From: an uncultured Bacteroidota bacterium
GTDB lineage: Bacteria > Bacteroidota > Bacteroidia > Flavobacteriales > Flavobacteriaceae
DNA length: 64,000 bases
Direction: 5' to 3'
Assembly: GCA_902511755.1 (NCBI GenBank)
Contig: CABXGL010000004.1
Span: 19,615-83,614, forward strand
The first letter of the stretch is position 1. The number at the start of each line of letters is the position of its first letter. The notes under the pieces are model-generated. The model searched no databases. It had not been told where the DNA came from and worked only from the letters and a program-made list of their open reading frames with translations. A program made the position numbers and the translations under genes. Shown piece after piece: positions 17,098 through 26,156 of this stretch.

Positions 17098-18551
17098 TGG
17101 GGATAGTAATTAAGCAAACTTCTAGAAATATATTTACAATTTCTATTGCTTTGTTAATAGGAGCAGTCAATACCCTTTATTTCTATCCAGAATTTTTAAA
17201 AGACAAGTATTATGGTCTTGTTGTATTCTTATTAGCTACATCAAATCTATTACAACCATTAATGTCACTTGGTGCACAGCATACAATAATCAAATTTTAT
17301 AGTTCATTTAAAGATAAAAAATCAAAAGATAGCTTTCTTTCAAGTATTATTTTTATTCCTTTAATTGTTATTATTCCAGTTACATTTTTAGTAATTCAGG
17401 TACATGATATTATAGGCAATTTTTTATCCATGCAAAACCCAATTATTGAATCTTATGTTTGGGTAATTTTTTTAGTTGCATTTGCAACTTCATATTTTGA
17501 AGTTTTTTATGCATGGTCAAGAGTTCAGTTGAAATCTGTATTTGGAAATGCTTTAAAAGAAATTTATCCAAGAGTTTCTGTTTTAATTCTACTCATTTTA
17601 GTTTCAATAAACCTAATAAATAAAGAAGATTTTGTATGGTGGCTGACTGGTTTGTATTATTTGAGACTCTTAATAATGATTGTTTATTCATTTTCATTAT
17701 ATATTCCAAAATTTTCATTAACAATACCCGAAAATTTTAAAGAAATTATATCATATTCGATTTACATCCTATTAGCGGGTTCAGCTGCAAGTTTATTAAT
17801 AGATATTGATAAATATATGATTCCACAAAAAGAAGCTATATCTCAAACTGCTTATTATGCTGTTGCTGTTTTTATAGCAACAGTTGTTGAAATTCCTGGT
17901 AGAGCAATGTTTCAAATATTAAATCCAATGGTTGCAAAAGCAATTAATAATAATGATTTTAAAGATCTTGATAGTTTATATAAAAAGAGTTCTACAAATC
18001 TTTTAATTATTTGTGGCTTTTTCTTTCTTCTAATAAACCTAAACATTGTTTCTTTTTATGATTTAATGAATAATCAATATTACTCTGATGCTATTTGGGT
18101 CGTTTTAATTATTTCTTGTGCTAAATTAGTTCAGATGAGCTTTGGATGTGGTCCAGCTATTTTAGCAACCTCAAGCTTCTACAAGATTACATTGCCATTT
18201 TCAATATTTATGGCTGTTTCCGTATATCTTTTAAATGATTATTTAATTGATATTTATGGGATAAATGGCGCTGCTATTTCAACACTTATTGTTTTATTTG
18301 TTTTTACAATATTAAAAGTTATCTATATAAATCATAAATTAAAAATTCATCCTTATAATTATAATACAATTAAAATTATTGCACTTATATTATTAATTTA
18401 TTTAATATTTAATTATATAACTTTTAAATTTTCTCCAATACTGGATATTGCTTTAAAAAGTGTTATAATTTCAATTTCATATATAGGTTTAGTATATTTT
18501 TTACGCCTTTCTGAAACAATAAATAGAACGATTAATAGTATAATTAAATAA
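17097..18551 (+). CDS. Polysaccharide flippase (MATE/Wzx-like, MVF superfamily)
   Basis: An inner-membrane protein of 484 residues with about 12-14 hydrophobic segments, starting TSRNIFTISIALLIGAVNTLYF. It moves lipid-linked oligosaccharides to the periplasmic face in this family. Charged loops such as LLIDIDKYMIPQKEAISQTAYYA near 235-257 are typical of Bacteroidetes oligosaccharide flippases. It is the last gene of the cluster begun at 11487, ending convergently with 8 bases of overlap against uvrA. The substrate is presumably the product of the two glycosyltransferases. Confidence 0.87.
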   Translation: MGIVIKQTSRNIFTISIALLIGAVNTLYFYPEFLKDKYYGLVVFLLATSNLLQPLMSLGAQHTIIKFYSSFKDKKSKDSFLSSIIFIPLIVIIPVTFLVIQVHDIIGNFLSMQNPIIESYVWVIFLVAFATSYFEVFYAWSRVQLKSVFGNALKEIYPRVSVLILLILVSINLINKEDFVWWLTGLYYLRLLIMIVYSFSLYIPKFSLTIPENFKEIISYSIYILLAGSAASLLIDIDKYMIPQKEAISQTAYYAVAVFIATVVEIPGRAMFQILNPMVAKAINNNDFKDLDSLYKKSSTNLLIICGFFFLLINLNIVSFYDLMNNQYYSDAIWVVLIISCAKLVQMSFGCGPAILATSSFYKITLPFSIFMAVSVYLLNDYLIDIYGINGAAISTLIVLFVFTILKVIYINHKLKIHPYNYNTIKIIALILLIYLIFNYITFKFSPILDIALKSVIISISYIGLVYFLRLSETINRTINSIIK

Positions 18552-21306
18552 ACATTTTTTCCTTAAGAAAAGGAGAGATCTTTGATTTATTTTCTTTTAT
18601 TAGTTGTTCAGGGGATCCTTCAAAAATTACTTGTCCTCCTTTATTTCCGCCACCTAATCCTAGATCGATTATGTGATCTGCATTCTTTATTAGATCCACG
18701 TTGTGTTCAACAACTATAATTGAATGTCCATTATCTAATAGTGAATTAAAAGATTTTAAAAGTTTTTTAATATCATGAAAGTGTAAACCTGTTGTAGGTT
18801 CATCAAAAATGAATAGGGTCTTATTTTTATTTTCACCTTTTAATAAAAATGTTGCTAATTTTATTCTTTGTGCCTCTCCGCCTGAAAGAGTAGAGGAGGC
18901 TTGACCAAGCTGAACATATCCCATTCCTACATCCTTTAAAGGTTTAATTTTTTTTACTATTCTACTTTGATTATATTTTGAAAAAAAATCAATACTTTGA
19001 TCAACAGTCATTTTTAAAACATCATCAATGTTTTTTTCTTCAAATTTTACTCTTAATACCTCACTTTTAAATCTTTTACCTTTACATATTTCACATGTAA
19101 GGTTTACATCAGCCATAAATTGCATTTCAATTTTAACTGTACCCTCGCCTTTACATGTTTCACATCTTCCTCCGTCAACATTAAAAGAGAAATGTTTAGC
19201 TTTATAATAATTAGCTTTTGAAAGTTTTTGAGATGCAAATAAATTTCTTATATCATCATATGCCTTTAAATATGTAACTGGATTAGATCTTGAAGAAAGT
19301 CCAATGGGATTTTGATCAACATATTCTACTTCTTCAATTTTATTTAAATCACCATTTAATTCATCAAACTGACCAGGTTTTTCTTTAAATATTCCTTTGT
19401 CTTTTAATATAGCAGGGTACAATATTTTTTTTACTAGAGTTGTTTTTCCACTTCCTGATACACCTGTTACAGCTGTAAGATTGTTTAATGGAAAACCAAC
19501 AGAAATATTTTTAAGATTATTTTCTCTAGCACCTTTTATATAGATTTTTCCAGATGAATATCTTCTTTTTATTGGAACCTTTATTCTTTCAATATTGTTT
19601 AAATATTTTGATGTTAGACTTTTAGATTTTAAAATTTCCTTTATTGTTCCTTGGGCAACAATCTTTCCTCCATTTGATCCTGCTTCAGGACCAATATCAA
19701 TAATTTGATCGGCAGATTTCATTATATCTTCATCATGTTCTACAACTAAAACTGTATTTCCAATATCTTTTAATTTAATTAATATTTGAATAAGCTTTTT
19801 AGTGTCTTTTGGATGAAGCCCAATACTTGGTTCATCTAGCACATATAATGAACTTACCAACGAGCTGCCTAATGAATTTGCTAGATTAATTCTTTGAGAT
19901 TCTCCACCTGATAAAGTATTAGATCTCCTATTTAATGTTAGATAACTTAGCCCTACGTTACATATAAAATTTAATCTATTATTGATTTCTTTTCTTATTC
20001 TTTTTGAAAGTTTTTTTTGATATTCAGAAAGTTTCAATTCATTCATAAAATCTAATAACTTATCAATTGGTAATTCTACTAGATCAATTATTGATTTATT
20101 ATTAATTTTTACAAACGAGGCCTCTTTTTTTAATCTTTTTCCATTACAAAGATTACACTTTGTTTTTCCTCTATATCTTGACAACATCACCCTGTTTTGA
20201 ATTTTATAACTTTTAGATTCTAATTTTTTGAAAAAAGAGTTTATACCTTTAAAATAACTGTTTCCGTTCCATAATGTATTTTTTTGATTTTCAGTTAATT
20301 TAAAGTATGGTTTATGAATAGGAAAGTTAAAATATTGAGAATTTTTAATTAATTCATTTTTATATCTCCTCAATTTTTTACCTCTCCAAGGAGCTATAGC
20401 ATCTTCATAAATAGATAGTCCATTATTAGGAATTACAAGTTCTTCATCAATACCTATAACATCTCCATAGCCTCCACATTGTGAACATGCACCAACTGGA
20501 TTGTTGAAACTAAATAGATATTCATTTGGCTCTAAAAATTTAATACCATCTAACTCATACTTATTATTGAAAAAATATTTTTTATTAGTCGTTATGTTTT
20601 TAATGTATATTTCACCATTTCCTTCAAAAAACCCTAATTCAATAGAGTCAGACAATCTATTGATATAGTCTTTATCATCTTTATAAATAGATCTATCGAT
20701 TATTAAATGAAATTTTTTTGAAGTAATTCTTTTTATATCCTCAATTTTTTTAATATCTCCGTTTATTAAGATTCTTGCAAAACCTTGTTTTTTTAACATT
20801 TCAAGAATATTATTGCTATTCTCTTTTAAAGAAAGAATTAAAAATTTATCCTTTTCATTAAAATTTTTAATAGTTTTTAAAACAGTTTCAATATTATCCT
20901 TTTTAACTTCATTATTTGAAATAGGTGAATAGGTCATTCCAATTCTTGCAAATAATAATTTTAAATAATCATAAACTTCAGAACTTGTTCCAACAGTTGA
21001 TCTAGGGTTTGAGTTGTTTACTTTTTGCTCAATTGCAATTGCAGGAGAAATTCCTATAATCTTATCTACTTTTGGTTTGTTAAGTTTCCCTAAAAATTGT
21101 CGTGCATAAGAAGATAAACTTTCGATGTACCTTCTTTGTCCTTCAGCATAAAGGGTGTCAAAAGCTAAACTAGACTTACCAGATCCAGAGAGACCAGTTA
21201 AAACAATTAACTTGTTTTTAGGTATATCTAAGTCTATGTTTTTAAGATTGTGCATTCTTGCACCTCTAATTTTAATAAAATCTTGATCTAAATGGATGTT
21301 TTTCAA
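18544..21306 (-). CDS. uvrA: Excinuclease ABC subunit A
   Basis: The damage-recognition ATPase of nucleotide excision repair, 920 residues. It has two ABC modules: Walker A GLSGSGKSSLAFD near 38 and GVSGSGKTTLVKK near 616, with signatures LSGGESQRINLA and LSGGEAQRIKLA. Zinc-binding cysteines are seen in CSQCGGYGD, CNLCNGKRL and CETCKGEGT with CEICKGKRF. PRSTVGTSSEVYDYLKLLFAR is the conserved UvrB-interaction region. The start is TTG at 21306-21304, as no ATG or GTG is available before the first conserved segment. UvrB and UvrC are not in the window. Confidence 0.97.
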   Translation of the reverse strand: MKNIHLDQDFIKIRGARMHNLKNIDLDIPKNKLIVLTGLSGSGKSSLAFDTLYAEGQRRYIESLSSYARQFLGKLNKPKVDKIIGISPAIAIEQKVNNSNPRSTVGTSSEVYDYLKLLFARIGMTYSPISNNEVKKDNIETVLKTIKNFNEKDKFLILSLKENSNNILEMLKKQGFARILINGDIKKIEDIKRITSKKFHLIIDRSIYKDDKDYINRLSDSIELGFFEGNGEIYIKNITTNKKYFFNNKYELDGIKFLEPNEYLFSFNNPVGACSQCGGYGDVIGIDEELVIPNNGLSIYEDAIAPWRGKKLRRYKNELIKNSQYFNFPIHKPYFKLTENQKNTLWNGNSYFKGINSFFKKLESKSYKIQNRVMLSRYRGKTKCNLCNGKRLKKEASFVKINNKSIIDLVELPIDKLLDFMNELKLSEYQKKLSKRIRKEINNRLNFICNVGLSYLTLNRRSNTLSGGESQRINLANSLGSSLVSSLYVLDEPSIGLHPKDTKKLIQILIKLKDIGNTVLVVEHDEDIMKSADQIIDIGPEAGSNGGKIVAQGTIKEILKSKSLTSKYLNNIERIKVPIKRRYSSGKIYIKGARENNLKNISVGFPLNNLTAVTGVSGSGKTTLVKKILYPAILKDKGIFKEKPGQFDELNGDLNKIEEVEYVDQNPIGLSSRSNPVTYLKAYDDIRNLFASQKLSKANYYKAKHFSFNVDGGRCETCKGEGTVKIEMQFMADVNLTCEICKGKRFKSEVLRVKFEEKNIDDVLKMTVDQSIDFFSKYNQSRIVKKIKPLKDVGMGYVQLGQASSTLSGGEAQRIKLATFLLKGENKNKTLFIFDEPTTGLHFHDIKKLLKSFNSLLDNGHSIIVVEHNVDLIKNADHIIDLGLGGGNKGGQVIFEGSPEQLIKENKSKISPFLKEKMFI

Positions 21307-21396
21307 AATGACAAAAAATCAATCTATAAATATAGGTTTTAAATGATTTTTTTAACTACTAAACATTAAACAATTTAATATTTAAAATGATTTTAC

Positions 21397-21404
21397 TAAA
21401 TTTG
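21397..21404 (+). promoter_or_regulatory. Candidate -7 promoter element of the ECF sigma factor gene
   Basis: TAAATTTG matches the Bacteroidetes -7 consensus TAnnTTTG. No clear TTTG -33 box stands at 17-23 bases upstream. The distance to the ATG (21492) implies a leader of about 80 bases. Confidence 0.35.
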
Positions 21405-21491
21405 AGTATAACATAAATAATCAGCCTATACCTGAAACCTACTTTTTTATATTGAAATAATAGAAATTAAATTTAATTTAAAATTTAGGTT

Positions 21492-22088
21492 ATGGTTAAT
21501 TATGTAGATGATTCTGTCCTTCTTGACAGATTTAAATCCGGAAACAATAATTCTTTTCATTCACTTTTTTTAAGACATAAAAAAAGAATTTTTAATTATA
21601 TAAACTCAAAAGTATTAGATGTGGATATCTCTAATGATATTTTACAAGAAACTTTTATTAAGGTCTTTAAAATTATAAGAAAAGGATCTTACAATGAACA
21701 GGGTAAGTTTTTACCATGGATATTAAGAATTTCACATAATCTAGTAATGGATCATTTTAGATACAAGAAACGTTCTAAAATGATTTATGAGAAAGACTTA
21801 TACTATACTTTTTCAAATATTAAGTCATCAGATGATTCATTTAAAGAAAAAATAATTTCAGATAAAACATTATCTAAGACACTATCTAAAATGATAGATC
21901 AACTACCTGAAACACAAAAAGAAATTGTCAAATTAAGATTTTTTGAAAATTTGAGTTTTAAAGAAATAGCTGAGATGAATAATATATCTATTAATACAGC
22001 TTTAGGAAGAGTTAGATATTCTCTTAATAATCTTAGAAAAACAATGGATAAGTCCTCTTTAAAAACTGAATTAATGGAATTAGTTTAG
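21492..22088 (+). CDS. RNA polymerase ECF-type sigma-70 factor
   Basis: A 198-residue sigma factor with region 2 at about 15-85 (DILQETFIKVFKIIRKG and FLPWILRISHNLVMDHFRYKK) and region 4 at about 130-185 (LPETQKEIVKLRFFENLSFKEIAEM, then NTALGRVRYSLNNLRK). It recruits core RNA polymerase to a set of alternative promoters. No anti-sigma gene is adjacent: the next gene, nth, is convergent 2 bases away. This fits the stand-alone ECF gene next to uvrA that I recall from other flavobacteria. Regulon unknown. Confidence 0.92.
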   Translation: MVNYVDDSVLLDRFKSGNNNSFHSLFLRHKKRIFNYINSKVLDVDISNDILQETFIKVFKIIRKGSYNEQGKFLPWILRISHNLVMDHFRYKKRSKMIYEKDLYYTFSNIKSSDDSFKEKIISDKTLSKTLSKMIDQLPETQKEIVKLRFFENLSFKEIAEMNNISINTALGRVRYSLNNLRKTMDKSSLKTELMELV

Positions 22089-22090
22089 AA

Positions 22091-22738
22091 TTATATAGAG
22101 TTTTTTTTAATAAAAGATTTTCTTCCAATTTTTTGAGTAATTATATCAGTTTTAATATTCCATCCTCTAGCAGGAGAAAAATTTCTTCCATACCATATAA
22201 TTTGTAAATGAAGTTTATTCCATAAATTTTTAGGAAAAATTCTTTTAGCATCCTTTTCAGTAGTTTTTACATTTTTCCCACTAGACATTCCCCATCGATA
22301 CATCAATCTATGGATATGAGTATCTACTGGAAATGTAGGAATACCAAATGCCTGTGCCATAACAACACTTGCTGTTTTATGTCCAACTGAAGGTAAGGCT
22401 TCAAGATCTTCAAAATTCTTAGGAACTTTTCCGTCATGTTTATCAATCAATATTTTAGATAATCCATAAATCCCCTTTGATTTCATTGGAGATAAACCAA
22501 CGGGTTTAATTATTTGTCTTATTTCATCAATAGATAATTTAATCATATCAAATGGATTATCAGCTTTTGAAAAAAGTAAGGGTGTTATTTTGTTGACTCC
22601 AACATCAGTACTTTGTGCAGATAATAAGACAGCAATTAGAAGAGTATAAGGGTCTTTATGATCTAAAGGAATAGGAACCTCTGGAAATAGAAGTTCTAGT
22701 GTTTCAATTATATAATTTACTCTATCTTTTTTATTCAT
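22091..22738 (-). CDS. nth: Endonuclease III-like DNA glycosylase lacking the Fe-S cluster
   Basis: A base-excision-repair glycosylase/AP lyase for oxidised pyrimidines, 215 residues. The helix-hairpin-helix is LEALPSVGHKTASVV (about 112-126), with catalytic Lys at K121 and Asp at D139 in PVDTHIHR, matching K120 and D138 of the E. coli enzyme. The usual C-terminal C-x6-C-x2-C-x5-C is absent: the region reads GRNFSPARGWNIKTD, and the protein has no cysteine at all. The fold is otherwise complete, so an Fe-S-free but active enzyme is likely. It is divergent from bcp with a 35-base gap. Confidence 0.93.
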   Translation of the reverse strand: MNKKDRVNYIIETLELLFPEVPIPLDHKDPYTLLIAVLLSAQSTDVGVNKITPLLFSKADNPFDMIKLSIDEIRQIIKPVGLSPMKSKGIYGLSKILIDKHDGKVPKNFEDLEALPSVGHKTASVVMAQAFGIPTFPVDTHIHRLMYRWGMSSGKNVKTTEKDAKRIFPKNLWNKLHLQIIWYGRNFSPARGWNIKTDIITQKIGRKSFIKKNSI

Positions 22739-22759
22739 TTTAATTATTTAAATTTACTA

Positions 22760-22767
22760 CAAAAATA
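22760..22767 (-). promoter_or_regulatory. Candidate -7 element for nth
   Basis: Read on the minus strand this is TATTTTTG, a full match to TAnnTTTG, 22 bases before the nth start. No TTTG box is found at a standard distance, so it is a partial promoter match. It lies in the 35-base gap shared with bcp. Confidence 0.35.
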
Positions 22768-22773
22768 TATCAT

Positions 22774-23232
22774 ATGGCTTTATTAAAAGTGGGAGATAAA
22801 ATTCCAAATTTTTCATGTTTTGATGACAAAGAAAATTTAATTACAAATAAAGATTTAATTGGTAAGAAAACAATAATTTTTTTCTATCCAAGAGCTAACA
22901 CACCTGGTTGTACTGCTCAGGCTTGTAACTTGTCAGAAAATTATTCTGAATTATCTAAAGTGGGTTTCACTATAATTGGAGTTAGTGCAGATAAAGTCAA
23001 ATCTCAATCTTCTTTTTCAAGTAAGTTTGGAGGTTTCCCTTATCCATTGTTAGCAGATACTGAAAAAAAATTAATTAATGCTTTTGGGGTTTGGGGAATG
23101 AAAAAATTTATGGGAAAAGATTATGAAGGTATATTGAGAACTACATTTATAGTAGATGAAAATTTAATAATTACTAGAGTTATTGAAAAAGTAAAAACTA
23201 AAGACCATACAAAACAAATATTGGAGGAATAA
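22774..23232 (+). CDS. bcp: Thioredoxin-dependent peroxiredoxin, Bcp/PrxQ type
   Basis: Reduces hydrogen peroxide and organic hydroperoxides using thioredoxin. In 152 residues it shows FFYPRANTPGCTAQACNLSENY (about 39-60): the peroxidatic cysteine is in PGCT, and the second cysteine five residues later is the PrxQ-type resolving residue. GVSADKVKSQSSFSSKFG and a late R-x-T-F-I-V also fit. Length is normal for the family. It is divergent from nth and convergent with the unknown protein at 23236, with a 3-base gap. Confidence 0.94.
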   Translation: MALLKVGDKIPNFSCFDDKENLITNKDLIGKKTIIFFYPRANTPGCTAQACNLSENYSELSKVGFTIIGVSADKVKSQSSFSSKFGGFPYPLLADTEKKLINAFGVWGMKKFMGKDYEGILRTTFIVDENLIITRVIEKVKTKDHTKQILEE

Positions 23233-23235
23233 TTT

Positions 23236-24672
23236 TTACTTATATCCGAAAAGTTTTTTAGCTTTTATCTGATTAGTTACTTCTTTTGGTAACATTTTCT
23301 CCCATCCAGATTTCCCGTTTTTTATCTTTTTGAGAACTTTAAAAGAATAGATTTTAAGAAGATTTTCATCATATTTTTTAATGTCCATTAAAATTTTATT
23401 GCTTTTAAAATATTTATATAGATTTTTCATTTTATTTGCTACCTGGATATTATTACTATTAATAATTATCTCATCCTTTGTTTTTATTGGATATAAGAAA
23501 ACTCTTAAGTTTTTGACAAATAATTTTCCAAATGCTTCTAATATGCCACCTCTAAGATTATCATAGTATTTTTCGTCAAATATTTCAATTAGATTATTAA
23601 CACCCATAGTTAAAAAAACTTTATTTTGGGTATAATTAGAGAAATATTCAGCAAGTTTATAATATTCTTTGAAATTTGTTATCATAACAGTATGTCCTAA
23701 GGCACATAATAATTTTGCTCTATCCATAAAATCTTCTTCATTTACATCACCATCTCCATTTGTAGATCTTAAATTAGACAAGGTGATTTCAAATATATTT
23801 ATTAGACTTTCTTCCTTAATATCTTTTTCTTTTGAAATTAGTTCTTTAGATTTTAAGTACATGTCTTCATTAACTAAAGTAACAGGCCTGAAACTTCCTC
23901 TAATTGCTAGAATATTTTTTTTCCATAAAACCCTAGCTGGTAAAATATTATTTCCATCAGGTCCAAACATGACTGCTTTTGTCATCCCATTTTTAACAAG
24001 TTCAAGACTCATTAACCTATTATCTACTTGATTAAACAGAGGGCCAGAAAAATTTATTGTATCAATTTCTATTGCAGAAGGATCAATATGATCATATAAA
24101 TATCTTAAAAGTTTTCTTGGTTCATTATGTTTGTAATAAGCTCCATAAATTAAATTAAGCCCCATAAGTCCTAATGCTTCTTGTTGAGCTTTAGCGTCAA
24201 AAGAATGAAATCTAACATGTATATGAACTTCACTATAAGGTTCTTTAGAATTGGTTTGAAATTTTATACCCATCCATCCATGACCTTTGTATTTTTTTGC
24301 AAAATCAATTGTAGCAACTGTATTTGCATAGGTGAAAAACATCTTATTTGGATGTTCTTTCCTGTTCATTCTATCTTCTAAAAGCTTTGTTTCATAGTCT
24401 AGCATTTTTTTAAGCCTAGATTCTGAAACATATCCATTATCTGTCTCATGACCATATATAGCATCACTAAATGCTTTATCATACGCACTCATAGTTTTTG
24501 CTATTGTTCCTGAAGCTCCACCAGAACGAAAAAAGTGTCTAGCTACCTCTTGACCTGCACCTATTTCTGCGAAAGTACCGTAAATATGTTCGTTGAGATT
24601 TATCCTTAAAGCTTTTGCTTTAACAGAAGGAACGTTTTCAAATGGTTGATCTCCTTTTAGGGAAACAGACAT
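23236..24672 (-). CDS. Conserved cytoplasmic protein of unknown function
   Basis: A 478-residue protein with no signal peptide or membrane segment. The most conserved-looking part is at 33-75: YGTFAEIGAGQEVARHFFR, then SGTIAKTMSAYDKAFSDAIYG. WMGIKFQT, HIHVRFHSFDAKAQQEALG and AVMFGPDGNNILPARVLW follow. I recall this family as widespread in bacteria, including cyanobacteria and proteobacteria, and sometimes labelled a TonB-dependent receptor in databases; that label cannot be right for a protein with no export signal or barrel. No function is known to me, and the genes around it give no clear hint. Confidence 0.75.
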   Translation of the reverse strand: MSVSLKGDQPFENVPSVKAKALRINLNEHIYGTFAEIGAGQEVARHFFRSGGASGTIAKTMSAYDKAFSDAIYGHETDNGYVSESRLKKMLDYETKLLEDRMNRKEHPNKMFFTYANTVATIDFAKKYKGHGWMGIKFQTNSKEPYSEVHIHVRFHSFDAKAQQEALGLMGLNLIYGAYYKHNEPRKLLRYLYDHIDPSAIEIDTINFSGPLFNQVDNRLMSLELVKNGMTKAVMFGPDGNNILPARVLWKKNILAIRGSFRPVTLVNEDMYLKSKELISKEKDIKEESLINIFEITLSNLRSTNGDGDVNEEDFMDRAKLLCALGHTVMITNFKEYYKLAEYFSNYTQNKVFLTMGVNNLIEIFDEKYYDNLRGGILEAFGKLFVKNLRVFLYPIKTKDEIIINSNNIQVANKMKNLYKYFKSNKILMDIKKYDENLLKIYSFKVLKKIKNGKSGWEKMLPKEVTNQIKAKKLFGYK

Positions 24673-24746
24673 CAGTGATACTATTATGTAGCTAAGTTAT
24701 AAGAATTTTGTCAAGTAAATGATATATTTATAATAAAAAGAATTAA

Positions 24747-25511
24747 TTGAAGGTAACTTTTTTAGGCACGGGTACATCTACAGGTATTCCACTTATTGGG
24801 AGTAGTCACCCAGTATGTAAAAGCTCTAATAAGAAAGATAAAAGATTAAGATCTTCAATTTTAGTAGAATGGAATAAATCTTCATTTGTAATTGATACTG
24901 GACCAGATTTTAGACAACAAATGCTTAAATCAAATTGTCAACGAATTGATGGAGTGCTTTACACACATGAACATGCTGATCACACATCAGGAATAGATGA
25001 TTTAAGAGCTTTTTGTTTTAAACAAGGTGAAATACCATTTTTTGCTCATAAAAGAGTTATAAGTAATTTAAAAAATAGATTCAGTTATATATTTGATAGA
25101 GAAAAAAAATATCCTAGTGCACCCTTATTAAAGCCTGTTGAAGTTATAGAAAATAAAAATTTTTTAATTTCTAATTTAAATATAACTCCAATTAGTTATT
25201 TACATGCAGACTTACAAGTATATGGTTACAGATTTAATAATTTTGCCTATTTAACAGATTTAAAGACTATTGATGATAAAGAAATTAATAAATTAAAAGA
25301 TCTTGATATATTAGTTTTAAACTGCATTAGAATAGAACCACATTATTCACATCTTAATTTAAATGAAGCTCTTAACCTAATTAAGTTAATAAAGCCAAAA
25401 ATAACTTATCTAACTCATATTAGTTACCTTTTAGGTTTTCACAATGATGTTCAAGAAAAATTACCTGATTCTGTTTTCTTGTCTTATGATGGACTAGAAA
25501 TTAATTTATAG
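24747..25511 (+). CDS. MBL-fold metal-dependent hydrolase, PhnP-like
   Basis: A metallo-beta-lactamase-fold hydrolase of 254 residues. TFLGTGTSTGIPLIG at the start and YTHEHADHTSGIDDLRAF (HxHxDH, about 73-90) give the metal site, with YLHADLQVYGYRF and YLTDLKTID supplying the later His and Asp. The family includes the phosphodiesterase PhnP and RNase-Z relatives; PhnP genes lie in phosphonate operons, and none is seen here, so a cyclic phosphodiester substrate is only a guess. The start is TTG at 24747. The frame ends 6 bases inside the convergent esterase gene. Confidence 0.87.
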   Translation: MKVTFLGTGTSTGIPLIGSSHPVCKSSNKKDKRLRSSILVEWNKSSFVIDTGPDFRQQMLKSNCQRIDGVLYTHEHADHTSGIDDLRAFCFKQGEIPFFAHKRVISNLKNRFSYIFDREKKYPSAPLLKPVEVIENKNFLISNLNITPISYLHADLQVYGYRFNNFAYLTDLKTIDDKEINKLKDLDILVLNCIRIEPHYSHLNLNEALNLIKLIKPKITYLTHISYLLGFHNDVQEKLPDSVFLSYDGLEINL

Positions 25512-26156
25512 CATTTTTTTATTTAACCAGGATAACATTGATTTGAAATTTTCTGGACATACTCCATGACCAACAGGATATGTTTCAAAATCATAAATTA
25601 TATTGTTTTGGTTTAAAAAATTAAGTGATTCTTTAGCCTGGTTAAAAGGAAGTACTTCATCTTCTGTTCCATGAGAAATATAAAAAGATAAATCATTTAA
25701 ATTATCTTTTGATAAAGTAATTATGTTTGGATCTATTCCTCCACTCATTGAAATAACATTTTTAATATTTTTTGGATAGGTTAGAGCAACTGCATTAATT
25801 AGTATAGAACCCTGACTAAATCCCAGTAGAGTAGTATTGGTTATGTCAGTGTTATATTTTATTGAACAACCTTTAACACATTTAAGTATTAGGTCTCTAG
25901 ATTTTATAGCCATTTCAATATCATATGTTTTATTTCCTTTATTATCAAAATAAATATCATACCAAGCATAACCCATACCAGGAGTATTTATTGGTCCTCT
26001 AATTGAAACAATAGTATATTCACTTGGAATTGCTCTTGAAAAGGAAAATAGGTCCTCTTCATTACTTCCAAATCCATGAACCATTAAAAGTAGGGGTGAT
26101 CTCTTATCTTTAATGCTAGATTCTTTAATAATGTGTAAGAAAGGTAAATCAGTCAT
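25506..26156 (-). CDS. Alpha/beta-hydrolase esterase (phospholipase/carboxylesterase family)
   Basis: A cytoplasmic serine hydrolase of 216 residues. The oxyanion region is LMVHGFGSNEEDL near 23-35, the nucleophile Ser lies in LLGFSQGSIL (GxSxG, about 111-120), the acid is in SHGTEDEVLP, and the His is in PVGHGVCPE. All members of the catalytic triad are present. It resembles small carboxylesterases of the phospholipase_2 family, which act on short acyl esters or thioesters. The gene overlaps the end of the dihydroorotase-like gene by 8 bases and closes that operon. Confidence 0.87.
   Translation of the reverse strand: MTDLPFLHIIKESSIKDKRSPLLLMVHGFGSNEEDLFSFSRAIPSEYTIVSIRGPINTPGMGYAWYDIYFDNKGNKTYDIEMAIKSRDLILKCVKGCSIKYNTDITNTTLLGFSQGSILINAVALTYPKNIKNVISMSGGIDPNIITLSKDNLNDLSFYISHGTEDEVLPFNQAKESLNFLNQNNIIYDFETYPVGHGVCPENFKSMLSWLNKKML

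Noticed and set aside
23669..24031. 120-codon plus-strand open frame
   Set aside because: Antisense to the conserved unknown gene at 23236-24672; low-complexity hydrophobic composition and no start context.
23236..24672. TonB-dependent receptor label for this gene
   Set aside because: No signal peptide, plug or barrel is present; the sequence looks cytoplasmic.
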